Source of the DNA: Sva-07 sp963707515
GTDB taxonomy: Bacteria; Actinomycetota; Acidimicrobiia; Acidimicrobiales; Ilumatobacteraceae
Length of the DNA: 64,000 bases
Direction: 5' to 3'
Assembly (NCBI GenBank): GCA_963707515.1
Contig: CAVPQI010000001.1
Span: 1,054,001 to 1,118,000 of the forward strand
Positions 8,296 through 17,372 of this stretch are shown piece after piece. The notes under the pieces are model-generated. The model was not told where the DNA came from. It saw nothing but the letters and a program-made list of their open reading frames with translations, and did no database searches. Numbering within the stretch: position 1 is the stretch's first letter; each line of letters opens with the position of its first letter. Both the position numbers and the translations under genes were made by a program.

Positions 8296-9374
8296 TGGAC
8301 GATCACGCCCGCGTCGCCGAGCTCCTCGGTCGAACGCCGCAGGGCGCCTTCGACGTCGTGGTCCGCAACGACGCCGGTGACCCACTCGTCGTCCGCAACG
8401 CCCCGTTCCTCGACGACGGCACCCCGATGCCGACCCGCTACTACCTCGTCGGTGCCGAGCTGGTGCGGGCCGTGAGCCGCCTCGAGGCCGACGGTGGCGT
8501 GAAGGCTGCCGAAGCGGCGATCGAGCCCGACGACATCGCCGCCACCCACCTCCGCTATGCCGCCGAACGGGATGCGGCGATCGCCGCCGACCACGTCGGA
8601 CCGCGGCCGAGTGGCGGCGTGGGCGGCACCCGAATCGGGGTCAAGTGCCTCCACGCCCACGTCGCCTACACGCTGGCGGGCGGTGACGATCCGGTCGGGC
8701 GGTGGGCGCTCGACCGCCTCGACGCCGCTCGCCAGCCCGACGCCCACCCCGATCTCGACGCCGCTCGCCAGCCCGACGCCCACCCCGACCTCGACGCCCA
8801 CCCCGACCCCGCCCCCGACCCGCGACCCGGCCGGACTGCGCCGACCACGCCGGCGAGCGAGTCAGCCGACGCGGGCACGTTGCGCGTCGCCATCGGCGAC
8901 CGCGTGCTGACTGTCGCCATGGCCGGTGGCGGTGCGCACGCCCTGCCAATCGGTCCGCTGACGCTCGTCGACGGGCCGCTCGGCGACACCGACCCGCCGC
9001 TGGCGATGGACCTCACCAACGCACTCGGTCTCGTGCAGGACCACCTCGACGACGTGATCATCGCCGAACCCGCCGTCGCCACGCCCGAACGTGTCGAGGC
9101 CACGGGCATCCACGCCGAGATGCTCGCCCGCGTCGAGCTGGGCACCGATGGCGTGCCCGACGGCTACGTGCTGCGTCGCGAGGACGCCGACGAGGTGTTC
9201 CGGACGCTGGCGCTCGAACCGCTCGAGGAGCGTCGACACAACCCGGGTCTCGACGCCGCACACGCCGAGTCGATCATCGGCACGTGTTGCGTGATACTGG
9301 GCATCATGCGACGCCTCGACCTGCGCGGCATCTCGATCACGGCGACGCCGGCAAGGACCGGAGGCGAGGCCTGA
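8295..9374 (+). CDS. DUF501 domain fused to a truncated Ppx/GppA-like domain
   Basis: 359 aa. Residues 1-135 match DUF501 (FDVVVRNDAGDPLVVRNAPFLDDGTPMPTRYYLV, ending PSGGVGGTRIGVKCLHAHVAYTLA pattern). A Pro/Asp/His-rich repeat linker follows (about 142-195). Residues from about 196 resemble the second half of Ppx/GppA exopolyphosphatase/pppGpp phosphatase: PIGPLTLVDGPL, then YVLRREDADEVFRTLALEPLEERR and HNPGLDAAHAESIIGTCCVILGIM. The first ASKHA nucleotide-binding motif of Ppx is not present, so catalysis is doubtful. In other actinobacteria DUF501 and ppx are neighbouring separate genes. Overlaps the GNAT start by one base (TGATG). Confidence 0.75.
   Translation: MDDHARVAELLGRTPQGAFDVVVRNDAGDPLVVRNAPFLDDGTPMPTRYYLVGAELVRAVSRLEADGGVKAAEAAIEPDDIAATHLRYAAERDAAIAADHVGPRPSGGVGGTRIGVKCLHAHVAYTLAGGDDPVGRWALDRLDAARQPDAHPDLDAARQPDAHPDLDAHPDPAPDPRPGRTAPTTPASESADAGTLRVAIGDRVLTVAMAGGGAHALPIGPLTLVDGPLGDTDPPLAMDLTNALGLVQDHLDDVIIAEPAVATPERVEATGIHAEMLARVELGTDGVPDGYVLRREDADEVFRTLALEPLEERRHNPGLDAAHAESIIGTCCVILGIMRRLDLRGISITATPARTGGEA
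8718..8789 (+). repeat. Two 36-bp in-frame repeats in the DUF501-Ppx linker
   Basis: Two near-identical 36-bp units (8718-8753, 8754-8789) encode LDAARQPDAHPD twice, followed by a shortened LDAHPD copy. Confidence 0.85.
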
Positions 9375-10015
9375 TGGCGCTGCGCCATCCCTCGCGGAAC
9401 GGGTCGGCGATCCGCCTGTACGGGCGACGGGTCATGTTGCGTCCCCTGGCGGCCAACGACTTCCGCTCCTGGAGTGACGTGCGCCAGCAGAACGCAGACT
9501 GGCTGACCGTGTGGGAGCCGAGCCGACCGGCGTTCCAGCCCGACCCGGTCACCGACCGCAACGCCTTCGCGGCCCGATGCCAACAGCGCGACCGCGACCG
9601 CACCAACGGTTCGGCCTACCAGTTCGGACTGTTCCTCGACCAGCAGGTCGTCGGCGAGGTCAACCTCAACAACGTCATCCGTGGCGCCATGCAGTCGGCG
9701 ACGATCGGCTACTGGATCGACCAGCGCCAGGCGGGCCACGCCTACGTCGCCGAGGCGGTCGTCGTCGTGATGCAGTTCGCCTTCGAACAGCTCGCGCTGC
9801 ACCGTGTCGAGATCTGCATCGTGCCGCGCAACCACCGCAGCCGACGGATCATGGAGAAGTTGGCGATCCGCGACGAGGGCACGGCGGCCCGCTATCTGGA
9901 GATCAACGGCACGTGGGAAGACCACGTGCGCTACGGCATCACCGCCGAGGAGTGGACCGAGCGTCGCGACGACTTCCTGGCGACGTGGGTCGACCGACCC
10001 CGAGATCTGGTCTGA
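9374..10015 (+). CDS. GNAT acetyltransferase, RimJ/RimL type
   Basis: 213 aa. VMLRPLAANDFRSW is the RimJ/RimL N-terminus, QVVGEVNLNNVIRGAMQSATIGYWID and AGHAYVAEAV the acetyl-CoA-binding core, and LHRVEICIVPRNHRSRRIMEKL the helix after it. Such enzymes acetylate protein N-termini, often of ribosomal proteins; the substrate here is unknown. ATG 9374 overlaps the previous stop by one base. In Streptomyces a rimJ gene is part of the glp-moaC-rimJ-sepX block, but here it lies 28 kb from sepX. Confidence 0.88.
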   Translation: MALRHPSRNGSAIRLYGRRVMLRPLAANDFRSWSDVRQQNADWLTVWEPSRPAFQPDPVTDRNAFAARCQQRDRDRTNGSAYQFGLFLDQQVVGEVNLNNVIRGAMQSATIGYWIDQRQAGHAYVAEAVVVVMQFAFEQLALHRVEICIVPRNHRSRRIMEKLAIRDEGTAARYLEINGTWEDHVRYGITAEEWTERRDDFLATWVDRPRDLV

Positions 10016-10018
10016 GCG

Positions 10019-10357
10019 TCAGAATCCGGCGATGCCCGGCGCGTCGCCGATCATGCGGATCTGTTCAGCGCGCTGGCGACGGAGCTGGGTCCGCCGCTTC
10101 CACATCTTCGTCTTCCAGTGACGCTTCGAGCGGCCCCGCTTGGCGAGCTTGCTCTTGGCGACCTCGGCGTCGTGGTGATGGAGCGGCTTCCACGCGGCGC
10201 CCGGCTCGTGCACATCCTCGGGCTCGAGGCCGGCACTGACGTCTTGGGCGACGCTCTGGAGCTCGACGTGGATCCTGTGCCGCTCGCCGTGGGCGTGGGC
10301 ACGAAGTTCCTGCTTGGGCTGCATCGGCACCTCGATGGTGCGGTGACGCTGGCTCAT
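10019..10357 (-). CDS. Small basic protein of unknown function
   Basis: 112 aa, no family recognised. The start is well supported: AGGAGGT precedes the ATG at 10357 by 5 nt, one of the strongest Shine-Dalgarno sites in the window. N-terminal half is mixed (RTIEVPMQPKQELRAHAHGE), C-terminal half strongly basic with aromatic residues (KSKLAKRGRSKRHWKTKMWK RRTQLRRQR). Nucleic-acid or ribosome binding is a guess. Its stop lies only 3 nt from the convergent GNAT stop. Confidence 0.65.
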   Translation of the reverse strand: MSQRHRTIEVPMQPKQELRAHAHGERHRIHVELQSVAQDVSAGLEPEDVHEPGAAWKPLHHHDAEVAKSKLAKRGRSKRHWKTKMWKRRTQLRRQRAEQIRMIGDAPGIAGF

Positions 10358-10676
10358 TGCTACCTCCTGCTTCGTGGTGCTTTCACCACTGTGGTTTCGG
10401 TGCTTCGCTCTCCACGGTAGCGCGTGGGGCGCGGCGCGTCCCAGCCGTTGTGTAACGATCGTGCGCGTCCGCCCAGCCTCGCACCGGCGCGGGCACGACG
10501 CCCGTGTGGAGGGTCAAGGTCGCTCGCTGGCGGACCGATGTACCCGTGTGGACACGCTGCCGCCGCCGACCCGCGCCCCACGCCTCGTCACCGGCGCGGG
10601 TTCGTCATCACTCGATGGAACGAGCGATGGAACGAACGACCACGACGTCCACGCCAGTGCCGCGTCTGCGGCGGCG
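10358..10676. promoter_or_regulatory. 319-nt divergent intergenic region
   Basis: Lies between the small basic protein and the second MoxR. The frame of MoxR is open throughout, but translation of this part is low-complexity with no homology. Near 10378-10395 is CTTTCACCACTGTGGTTTC, an imperfect palindrome (CCAC/GTGG) that could be an operator for the small gene. Nothing else recognisable. Confidence 0.35.
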
Positions 10677-11618
10677 ATGCCCGCGTCGGGCGTCGCCGCG
10701 CTGGCCGGACGGCTGATCGGCACGGTCAACGCCGTCGTCGCCGGTCAGTCGGACGCCGTCGAGATCGCCGTGGCGACGTTGCTGTCGGGTGGCCATCTCC
10801 TCGTCGAGGACATCCCGGGGGTGGGCAAGACGCTCCTCGCTCAGACGCTGGCCCGCTCGCTCGGCGGTTCGTTCCACCGCATCCAGGGCACGTCCGACCT
10901 GCTGCCCGGTGACGTCACCGGCACCCTCGTGCCGAGCGGTCGCCTCGACGTCGACGGCATGACGTTCCGTCCGGGCCCGATCTTTGCCAACGTCGTCGTG
11001 TTCGACGAGCTCAACCGAGCGACACCGCGCACGCAGTCCGCACTGCTCGAGCTGGCCGAGGAGGCAACGGTGACCGTCGACGGCGTCACCCACCCGCTCC
11101 CCGACCCGTTCATGATCATCGCCACCCAGAACCCGCTCGATGCAGCGGGCACGTACGGGCTCGGCGACGGCGCGCTCGACCGCTTCCGTGCCGTTGTCTC
11201 CCCCGGCCGTGCGAGCGCCGACGACGAACTCGACGTGATCACCGGTCGCCGCGGGCGGTCGATGCTCGACGCCGTGCGCCCGGTCGTCGGTCTCGACGAG
11301 CTGATCGCCGCCCGCCGGGCCACCGCCGCGGTGGCCCTCAGCGATGCGGTCGGCGAGTACGTCGTCCGGTTGCTCACGGCGACCCGCCGGCACCCCGAGA
11401 TCCGGCTCGGCGCATCGACCCGTGCCGGTGTCGCACTCGTCGCCCTCGCCCGCGCCACCGCCGCCATGCGCGGCCGTTCCTACGTGACACCCGACGATGT
11501 CGCCACCTGCGCCATCCCGGCGCTCGCCCATCGCGTCGCCGGTTCGCACACCACCGTCGCCGCAGGGCGCGACCTCGTCGGCGCCTGCCTGGCCGAGGTC
11601 GTCCCGCCCACGATCTGA
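10677..11618 (+). CDS. MoxR-family AAA+ ATPase, second paralogue
   Basis: 313 aa from ATG 10677. Walker A EDIPGVGKTLLAQTLA, Walker B VVFDELNRATPRTQSALLE, sensor 1 IIATQNPLD and QGTSDLLPGDVTG are typical of the MoxR proper subfamily. Function: chaperone-like ATPase acting with a DUF58 and a transglutaminase-like partner, both encoded directly downstream. Clearly different from the CoxD-type MoxR at 2317. In-frame upstream extension exists but carries no homology. Confidence 0.9.
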   Translation: MPASGVAALAGRLIGTVNAVVAGQSDAVEIAVATLLSGGHLLVEDIPGVGKTLLAQTLARSLGGSFHRIQGTSDLLPGDVTGTLVPSGRLDVDGMTFRPGPIFANVVVFDELNRATPRTQSALLELAEEATVTVDGVTHPLPDPFMIIATQNPLDAAGTYGLGDGALDRFRAVVSPGRASADDELDVITGRRGRSMLDAVRPVVGLDELIAARRATAAVALSDAVGEYVVRLLTATRRHPEIRLGASTRAGVALVALARATAAMRGRSYVTPDDVATCAIPALAHRVAGSHTTVAAGRDLVGACLAEVVPPTI

Positions 11619-11621
11619 GCG

Positions 11622-14600
11622 GTGCCAGCGGTGTCCGACCACGGTGAGCCCCGACAACGTCCGCGGTGCGGCGGTCGGACGCGACTCACCGGATGGGCGA
11701 CTCGGACGCGACTCGCCGAATGGGCGACTCGGACGCGACTCGCCGAATGGGCGACTCGGACGCGACTCACCGAATGGGCGACTCGGACGCGGTTCGCCGG
11801 ATGGGCGCCCGGCACCGGGGCGCTGATCGGATCCTGGCTGGTCGGGGCGGCGATCGCCCGCCTGACCGGCGCCCCTGCGGTCCTGCTGGTGCTCGGTGCG
11901 GCACTGGTCGGCCTCGCCTTCGACGCCACCGCCGGCTGGTGGGCCATGCGCCGTCTGCCGACCCCGATCGTCGAGGTACCGCTCCTCGTCACGGCCGGTG
12001 AGCGGGTGCCCATCGTCGTCCGGTTCGACGCCGACGACGCCCGCGGGCGGTCACTGCGGCCGCGGCGGGCGGTCCACGTGGTCGTGCGTGACGTGCGCCG
12101 ACCGGGCGCCGTGATCGCCGAGGCCGACATCGCCGCATCCCCCGATGGCACCCTCGCGCTGCCGGGATCGTTCGATCGTCCCGGTCGTGTCGACGAGCTG
12201 CAGATCGACCTCGGCTGCTTCGGCCCTGCCGGGCTGCTGGCGTGGCGCCGGCGCACGGCCGTCGACGACGTCGACCTCCGCGTCGCTCCCGTCGGCACCG
12301 GACCCGGCCTCGACGTCGAGCGCACGCCGGCGGTGACGCCGGGATCCTCCCCGGCCGTCGCAGGACGCCACCGTGGCGACGTCGACGGCGTGCGCTCGTG
12401 GCGGCGCGGTGACGGCCTCACCGCCGTGCACTGGCCGACGTCGCTGCGCGCCGACGAGCTCGTCGTCCACGACCGCCGCACCGCCAGCGACGAACGATGG
12501 TTCGTCGACGCCGACCGTCATGACGTCGATCCGGCTCGTCTCCGACGGACGCTCGACGACGGGCTCCTCGGTGGCCACGCTGTCACGGTCCTCACCGGCG
12601 GCGAGGAGCGCACCGTCGTCGACCACGACGACGCGGCGACGATCGCCGCCGACACCGCGGCGCGGCTCGCCGCCGACGCCGACGCCAGGCGGGGCGACCG
12701 TCCGCAGCCGTCGGCGTTGACGAGGGTCGCCGACGCACTGCGCCGACCGCGACAGCTGGCGGCGGCCGAGCCGATCACGCTCGATCCGACATCACGGTGG
12801 GCAGCGGCGGCGGCGGCGACCGCCAGCATGGGTCTGCTCGTCGGAGCGCTCGACACGCCGTCGCTGGCACTGCCGGGCGTCGCCGCGGCGATCGCTCTCG
12901 GTGCCGCGGTCTCGCTCCGTGCGGTGCGGTCGGGCGGCGGCCGACCGATGTGGATGCGCGCCGCCATCGCCGTCACCGTCGTCGCCACGATGGCCTGGAT
13001 CCTCGTCGACGCCGCCGACGTCGACAGCCTGGTCGCCGCGCTCCGTGGTCCGCTGCCGAGCCTGCTGATGTTGCTCGTCGTGCTCCACGGTTTCGAGGTC
13101 GTCGATCGACGCACGTTCCGCGTCCACCTGGCGATCACGCTGGTCGTCGCCACCTACGCCGCCGGGCTGCGCATCGACGCCGCTCTCGGCTGGTGGCTCG
13201 CCGCGTGGGGCATCGCCGTCACCGTGTCGTCGTTGACGATCGCCCGGCTCCCTGCTGCCGATCGTCACCGCAACCGTCACGGCAGTGAGTACCGCAACCG
13301 TCACCGCGGCCGTCGCGCGGACCGGCGCACGTCGCACCGCTCGTCGTTGGCGACGGTCGGCCGAGTCGCGGCGTGGACCGCAGCGTTCGCCGTGGCCACC
13401 GTCGCCGTGCTCGCGGCGGTCCCGATCCCCGACGGCCCGGCCCGCCTCGGTCTGCCGGCGTTGTCCGTCGATGCCCCGCAGGTCGACCAACCGGGGGCGC
13501 TCGTCGGCCCCGATGGGACGCCCGCCGGCCCGGAGTCGGCGACGACGCCCGAGCGCGCCCCGGCGGAAAGGTGACCGGCTACCCCGGGTTCACCGAGACG
13601 CTCGACACCAGCGTCCGCGGCACGCTCGGTGACGAGACGGTGATGCGTGTCCGGGCGCCGGAACCGGCGTTCTGGCGCGGCCAGACGTTCGCCGAGTTCG
13701 ACGGCCGCAGCTGGCACGTCGGACCACACGAGGGGTTGCGCCACGACGGCCCGCTGATCGATGTCGCCCCGGCGATCGGCGACGCACCCGGATCACCGAT
13801 CGAACGGCGTGAGCTGATCCAGACGTACTACGTCGAACAGGACCTGCCGAACGTCGTCTTCGCCGCCTCTCGACCGACGCAGGTGATCTTCGACGGCTCG
13901 CTGTGGACCCGCCCCGACGGCTCGCTGCGCTCCGACGTGACGCTGACCGCCGGATCCGTCTACACGGTGATGTCGCAGCGGGTGCAGGTCGACGAGCACA
14001 TCCTCCGCAGCCAGGGCGACCTCGGCGAGTTCTTCGACGGCTACCGCCGGCAGGCGGGTGGTGCCGGCATCGATCCGTTCCTCGAGCTGCCGGCGTCGAC
14101 GACGGCACGCACGATCGACCTCGCCACCGAGCTGCGGGTCCCCGGCGAGTCGACGTACGACACCATCCGGCGCTACGAGGCCTGGCTGGCGGACAACATC
14201 GAGTACGACCTCGACGCCCCGGTCCCCGCCCCCGGCCGCGACGCCGTCGACGACTTCTTGTTCGAGAGCCGACTCGGCTTCTGCGAGCAGATCGCCACGG
14301 CGCTGACGATCATGCTGCGCAGCCAGGGTGTCCCGGCGCGGCTGGCCACCGGCTACGTGCCCGGCGAGCGCGACCGGGTGTCGGGCGTGTGGAACGTGCG
14401 CGCCAGCGACGCCCACGCATGGGTCGAGGTGTGGTTCCCACAGACCGGCTGGGAGGCGTTCGACCCGACGGCATCGGTGCCGCTCGCCGGTGACGTCGAC
14501 ACCGGCACCGTCGGCGGCGACGTGGCGACCGCCGGACTCGACTGGTTGTCGGCGCATCGCGCCACGCTGGTGGTCGCCGCCATCGCCGCGCTCGGCTGCT

Positions 14601-14914
14601 GGCTGGCGTGGGGCGTGATCCGCACACTCCGCCATCGTCGGCGGCGCGGCCGTTGGGGGCTGCTGCAGGACCGCTTCGACGACCTCCGGCCGGGGACGGC
14701 GACCAACCCGCAACGGGCTCACGGCTTCCCCGCCGACCTCGAAGTTCACGCCACCGAGGTCGCCGACGTCCTCGACCGTGCGGCGTTCGATCCGGCGTGG
14801 ACCGACGACGACGTGACGTACGAGCGGACCCGCGGCGCCGTGGCGACGCTGGAGCGTGCCGCGCCGTCGCCCTGGCGCCGCCGGCGCGATGCACCCGGCG
14901 ACCGGCGCGACTGA
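11622..14914 (+). CDS. DUF58-TgpA-type transglutaminase fusion, one frame disruption
   Basis: Starts on GTG 11622, 3 nt after moxR. Order: a 27-bp repeat region giving WATRTRLAE-like copies (about residues 19-63), DUF58 core (RGDGLTAVHWPTSLRADELV), several transmembrane helices (about 390-560, for example LVGALDTPSLALPGVAAAIA), then a large extracytoplasmic region with a transglutaminase domain: Cys in RLGFCEQIATA, His in DAHAWVEVWFP, Asp in AFDPTAS; a last helix and a basic cytoplasmic tail follow. One base seems missing near 13552-13562; correction gives 1097 aa. DUF58 and TgpA are usually separate genes; here the two run in one frame across their junction (about 12700-12790), so the fusion does not depend on the frameshift correction. 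Confidence 0.78.
11676..11810 (+). repeat. Five 27-bp in-frame repeats at the DUF58 protein N-terminus
   Basis: Five consecutive 27-bp units beginning CGGACGCGACTC encode nine-residue WATRTRLAE-like copies. Amphipathic, basic, directly before the first hydrophobic segment. Confidence 0.92.
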
Positions 14915-14979
14915 CCGGCGCCACTGACGGGCGCGACTGACGGGCGCGACTGACCGGCGCGGCTGACCGGCGCGACTCG
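14902..14979. repeat. Six 13-bp units spanning the transglutaminase stop codon
   Basis: Units of the form CCGGCGCGACTGA. The first unit holds the true stop codon (14912-14914); the next four each repeat a TGA. The array fills the gap to the convergent enoyl-CoA hydratase. Confidence 0.9.
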
Positions 14980-14999
14980 GAGCGCGGCTGGCAGCGACG

Positions 15000-15785
15000 T
15001 CAGCGCTTGGAGATCTTCTGGCGCATCGCCGCGATCCGCTCGGCGAACCACGGCTGCCGGGTGCTCCACAACTGCGGATCGAGCTCGCGGGCGACGGCCG
15101 CCGGATGATCGTCGATGTCGGCCATCGCCTGGATCGTCGCCTTCGTCGTGGTCGCCAACTGGCGCGGCGCGCTCGCCGCGCGAGCGGCGAACTCGTGAGC
15201 GAACCCGGCGAGCTCGTCGAGCGGCACCGAACGGTGGACGAGGCCGATTCGCTCGGCCTCCTTGCCGTCGACGACCTGGCCGAACACGACCATCGCCATC
15301 GCCGCCTGGGGACCGACGATGCGCCGCAGCATCCACGTGTGACCGCCGCCCGGGTGGATGCCGAGCTGCAGGAACCGGGTGTCGAACTTCGCCGAGTCGG
15401 CGGCGACGCGCACGTCGCAGCCGAGGGCGAGGTTCATGCCCGCACCGACGGCGGCGCCGTTGACCGCCGCCAGCGTCGGCAGCGGGCTGCGGGCGATGCG
15501 CAGGAAGCCTTCGTAGATGGTGCCGAGGCTGTCGCCGCTCGCCTCGGCGAGGTTGCCGAGGTTGGCGCCGGCACAGAACGCCGGTGCGGCACCCGTGACG
15601 ACGACGGCGCCGACCGACTCGTCGGCCTCGAAGGCGTCCATCGCGGCGACGATCTCGGCGACCATCAATGCCGTCAGCGTGTTCCGCTCGTCGGGGTTGT
15701 TGAGGGTCAGCGTCGCCACGCCGTCGGCGATGTCGGTGAGCACGTGCGGCTGGCCGGCTGCGGCATCGGGCGTCGCGTTCGTCAT
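15000..15785 (-). CDS. Enoyl-CoA hydratase/isomerase family protein
   Basis: 261 aa crotonase-fold protein. Oxyanion-hole segments are APAFCAGANLGNL (about 68-80) and NGAAVGAGMNLALGCDV (about 108-124). HPGGGHTWMLRRIVG sits where hydratases carry catalytic Glu residues; Gly-Gly replaces one acidic position, so the exact reaction (hydration, isomerisation or other) is open. Acts on acyl-CoA in the cytoplasm. ATG 15785; convergent with the transglutaminase gene and divergent from the hypothetical gene at 15830. Confidence 0.88.
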   Translation of the reverse strand: MTNATPDAAAGQPHVLTDIADGVATLTLNNPDERNTLTALMVAEIVAAMDAFEADESVGAVVVTGAAPAFCAGANLGNLAEASGDSLGTIYEGFLRIARSPLPTLAAVNGAAVGAGMNLALGCDVRVAADSAKFDTRFLQLGIHPGGGHTWMLRRIVGPQAAMAMVVFGQVVDGKEAERIGLVHRSVPLDELAGFAHEFAARAASAPRQLATTTKATIQAMADIDDHPAAVARELDPQLWSTRQPWFAERIAAMRQKISKR

Positions 15786-15829
15786 GGGACCAGTGTTGCA
15801 CGGGCGTGGCGTTAGCCTTCAGGTCGCGC

Positions 15830-16450
15830 ATGTTGGACCATGTCTTCACCGATGCCATCAGTGCCTTCCGCGACGCCTTCGAGGCGGCGTTCCTCGAACG
15901 TCAGGCGTTCGAGGAACACTTCCAATCCGACGTCCTGCTCGGCGATCTCACGTGGGAGACGAGCTACGGCCTACCCGGCGAGGGCGAGCCACCGCGTGTG
16001 GTCGCCCACATCACCTTCGACTGGCCGGCGTGGAGCCAGGCCGCCTACCGCCAGTGGTACGTCGAAGAGGAGCTGGAGAAGCGCCCGGCGATCGAGATGG
16101 AGATCGTGTTGCGCATCCAGCGGCTGGCAACGCCGATCGACCCGGCGATGCTCTACGCCGCGGTGCCCGAGCAGAGCCCGCTGGTCGGCGACGACCGGCT
16201 CGAGCGGGCCGGCTTGACGTCGGAGATCGCCCATCCCGACACCGCCGTCGACCCGCTCGACCTGACCACCGAGTACGCCGCCGAGATCACCTACGAGGGG
16301 CTCTACGAGCTCGCCGAGGAGACCGTCGCCGACGGCACGAGCACGCTGCTCGACGAGCACTTCGGGGCCCTCGGCGGATGGATCGCCTCGACGCTGGTCA
16401 AGCTCGGCGATCTGCAACTGGCCTTCCTCCCGGCCGACGACCTGGCCTGA
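15830..16450 (+). CDS. Conserved-looking protein of unknown function
   Basis: 206 aa from ATG 15830, acidic, no signal peptide or transmembrane helix; no family recognised. It has Trp/Tyr-rich stretches (LTWETSYGLPGEGEPPRVVAHITFDWPAWSQ; AAYRQWYVEEELEKRP) and ends LGDLQLAFLPADDLA. Codon use is like its neighbours. It lies between two crotonase-family genes, 71 nt before the second, so it may be co-transcribed with it. Confidence 0.6.
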   Translation: MLDHVFTDAISAFRDAFEAAFLERQAFEEHFQSDVLLGDLTWETSYGLPGEGEPPRVVAHITFDWPAWSQAAYRQWYVEEELEKRPAIEMEIVLRIQRLATPIDPAMLYAAVPEQSPLVGDDRLERAGLTSEIAHPDTAVDPLDLTTEYAAEITYEGLYELAEETVADGTSTLLDEHFGALGGWIASTLVKLGDLQLAFLPADDLA

Positions 16451-16521
16451 GTCGAGATCTGGTGGCGGCGCCGCCGCCCGTCGGTTCTCACGGATTTTCG
16501 GCGACCTGCGAGGATGAGCCG

Positions 16522-17308
16522 ATGAGTGACTCCGTGGTCCTGTACGACGTGTCCGAGCGGATCGCGACGATCACCCTCAACCGTCCCGAGGCGCGCAACG
16601 CGCTGTCGAGCGAGGTGCTGGCGCTGCTGCCCGAGGTGATGCGGCGCGCCGAGGCCGACGACGACGTCGACGTCATCATCCTCACCGGCAGCGATCCGGC
16701 GTTCTGCGCCGGCCTCGATCTCAAGGAACTGGGGTCGACGGCGAGCAACCTCGGCGGCGGCAGCGGCGCCGACGGCAGCCGTAACAGCGACGGCGTACGC
16801 GGTCCGTTCCCGCGCCTGGACAAGCCGCTGATCGGGGCGATCAACGGCGTCGCCATCACCGGCGGATTCGAGCTCGCCCTCAACTGCGACTTCCTGATCG
16901 CCAGTGAGCACGCCAAGTTCGGCGACACCCACTCGCGCGTCGGCGTGATGCCCGGGTGGGGGCTGACGGTGCTGCTCCCCCAGGCGATCGGCGTCCGGCG
17001 AGCCGCGGGAGATGAGCTTCACCGGCAACTTCATGCTCGCCGACGAGGCGTTGGCGTTCGGCCTCGTCAACCACGTCGTGGCGCACGACGAACTGCTGCC
17101 GTTCACCCGTTCGATCGCCACCGACATCATCGGCAACGATCAGCCCGGTGTGCGCCAGATCCGGTCGACGTACGCCCAGATCGCCACCGACGACGACCAC
17201 TGGGAGATCGAGGCCCGCGACAGCCGGGCGTGGCGCCGCAGCAACTTCGACCCGGCGGCCGTCGAGGCACGGCGCCGGGCGATCCAGGCCCGCGGTCAGC
17301 AGCAGTAA
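16522..17308 (+). CDS. Enoyl-CoA hydratase, one +1 frameshift
   Basis: 261 aa when corrected. Crotonase motifs: NRPEARNALS, DPAFCAGLDLKELG (first oxyanion segment), INGVAITGGFELALNCDFLIAS (second), RVGVMPGWGLTVLLPQAIG with a canonical-looking catalytic region, and SFTGNFMLADEALAFGLVNHVV after the break. The break is at 17001-17006, where GAGCGCGGG is read as GAGCCGCGGG. Probable role: beta-oxidation or a related acyl-CoA step. Ends TAA 17306-17308, beside a hairpin and a convergent hydrolase. Confidence 0.87.
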
Positions 17309-17310
17309 CG

Positions 17311-17337
17311 AACGTTCGGGACCCGTCCCCCGACGTT
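17311..17337. terminator. Hairpin between convergent hydratase and SGNH genes
   Basis: AACGTtCGGG pairs with CCCCGACGTT around ACCCGTC. Same architecture and core as 273-300. Starts 2 nt after the hydratase stop; probable bidirectional terminator. Confidence 0.6.
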
Positions 17338-17372
17338 CCGTCACGCTCGCGAGGCGGTGGGGATCGTGCGGG

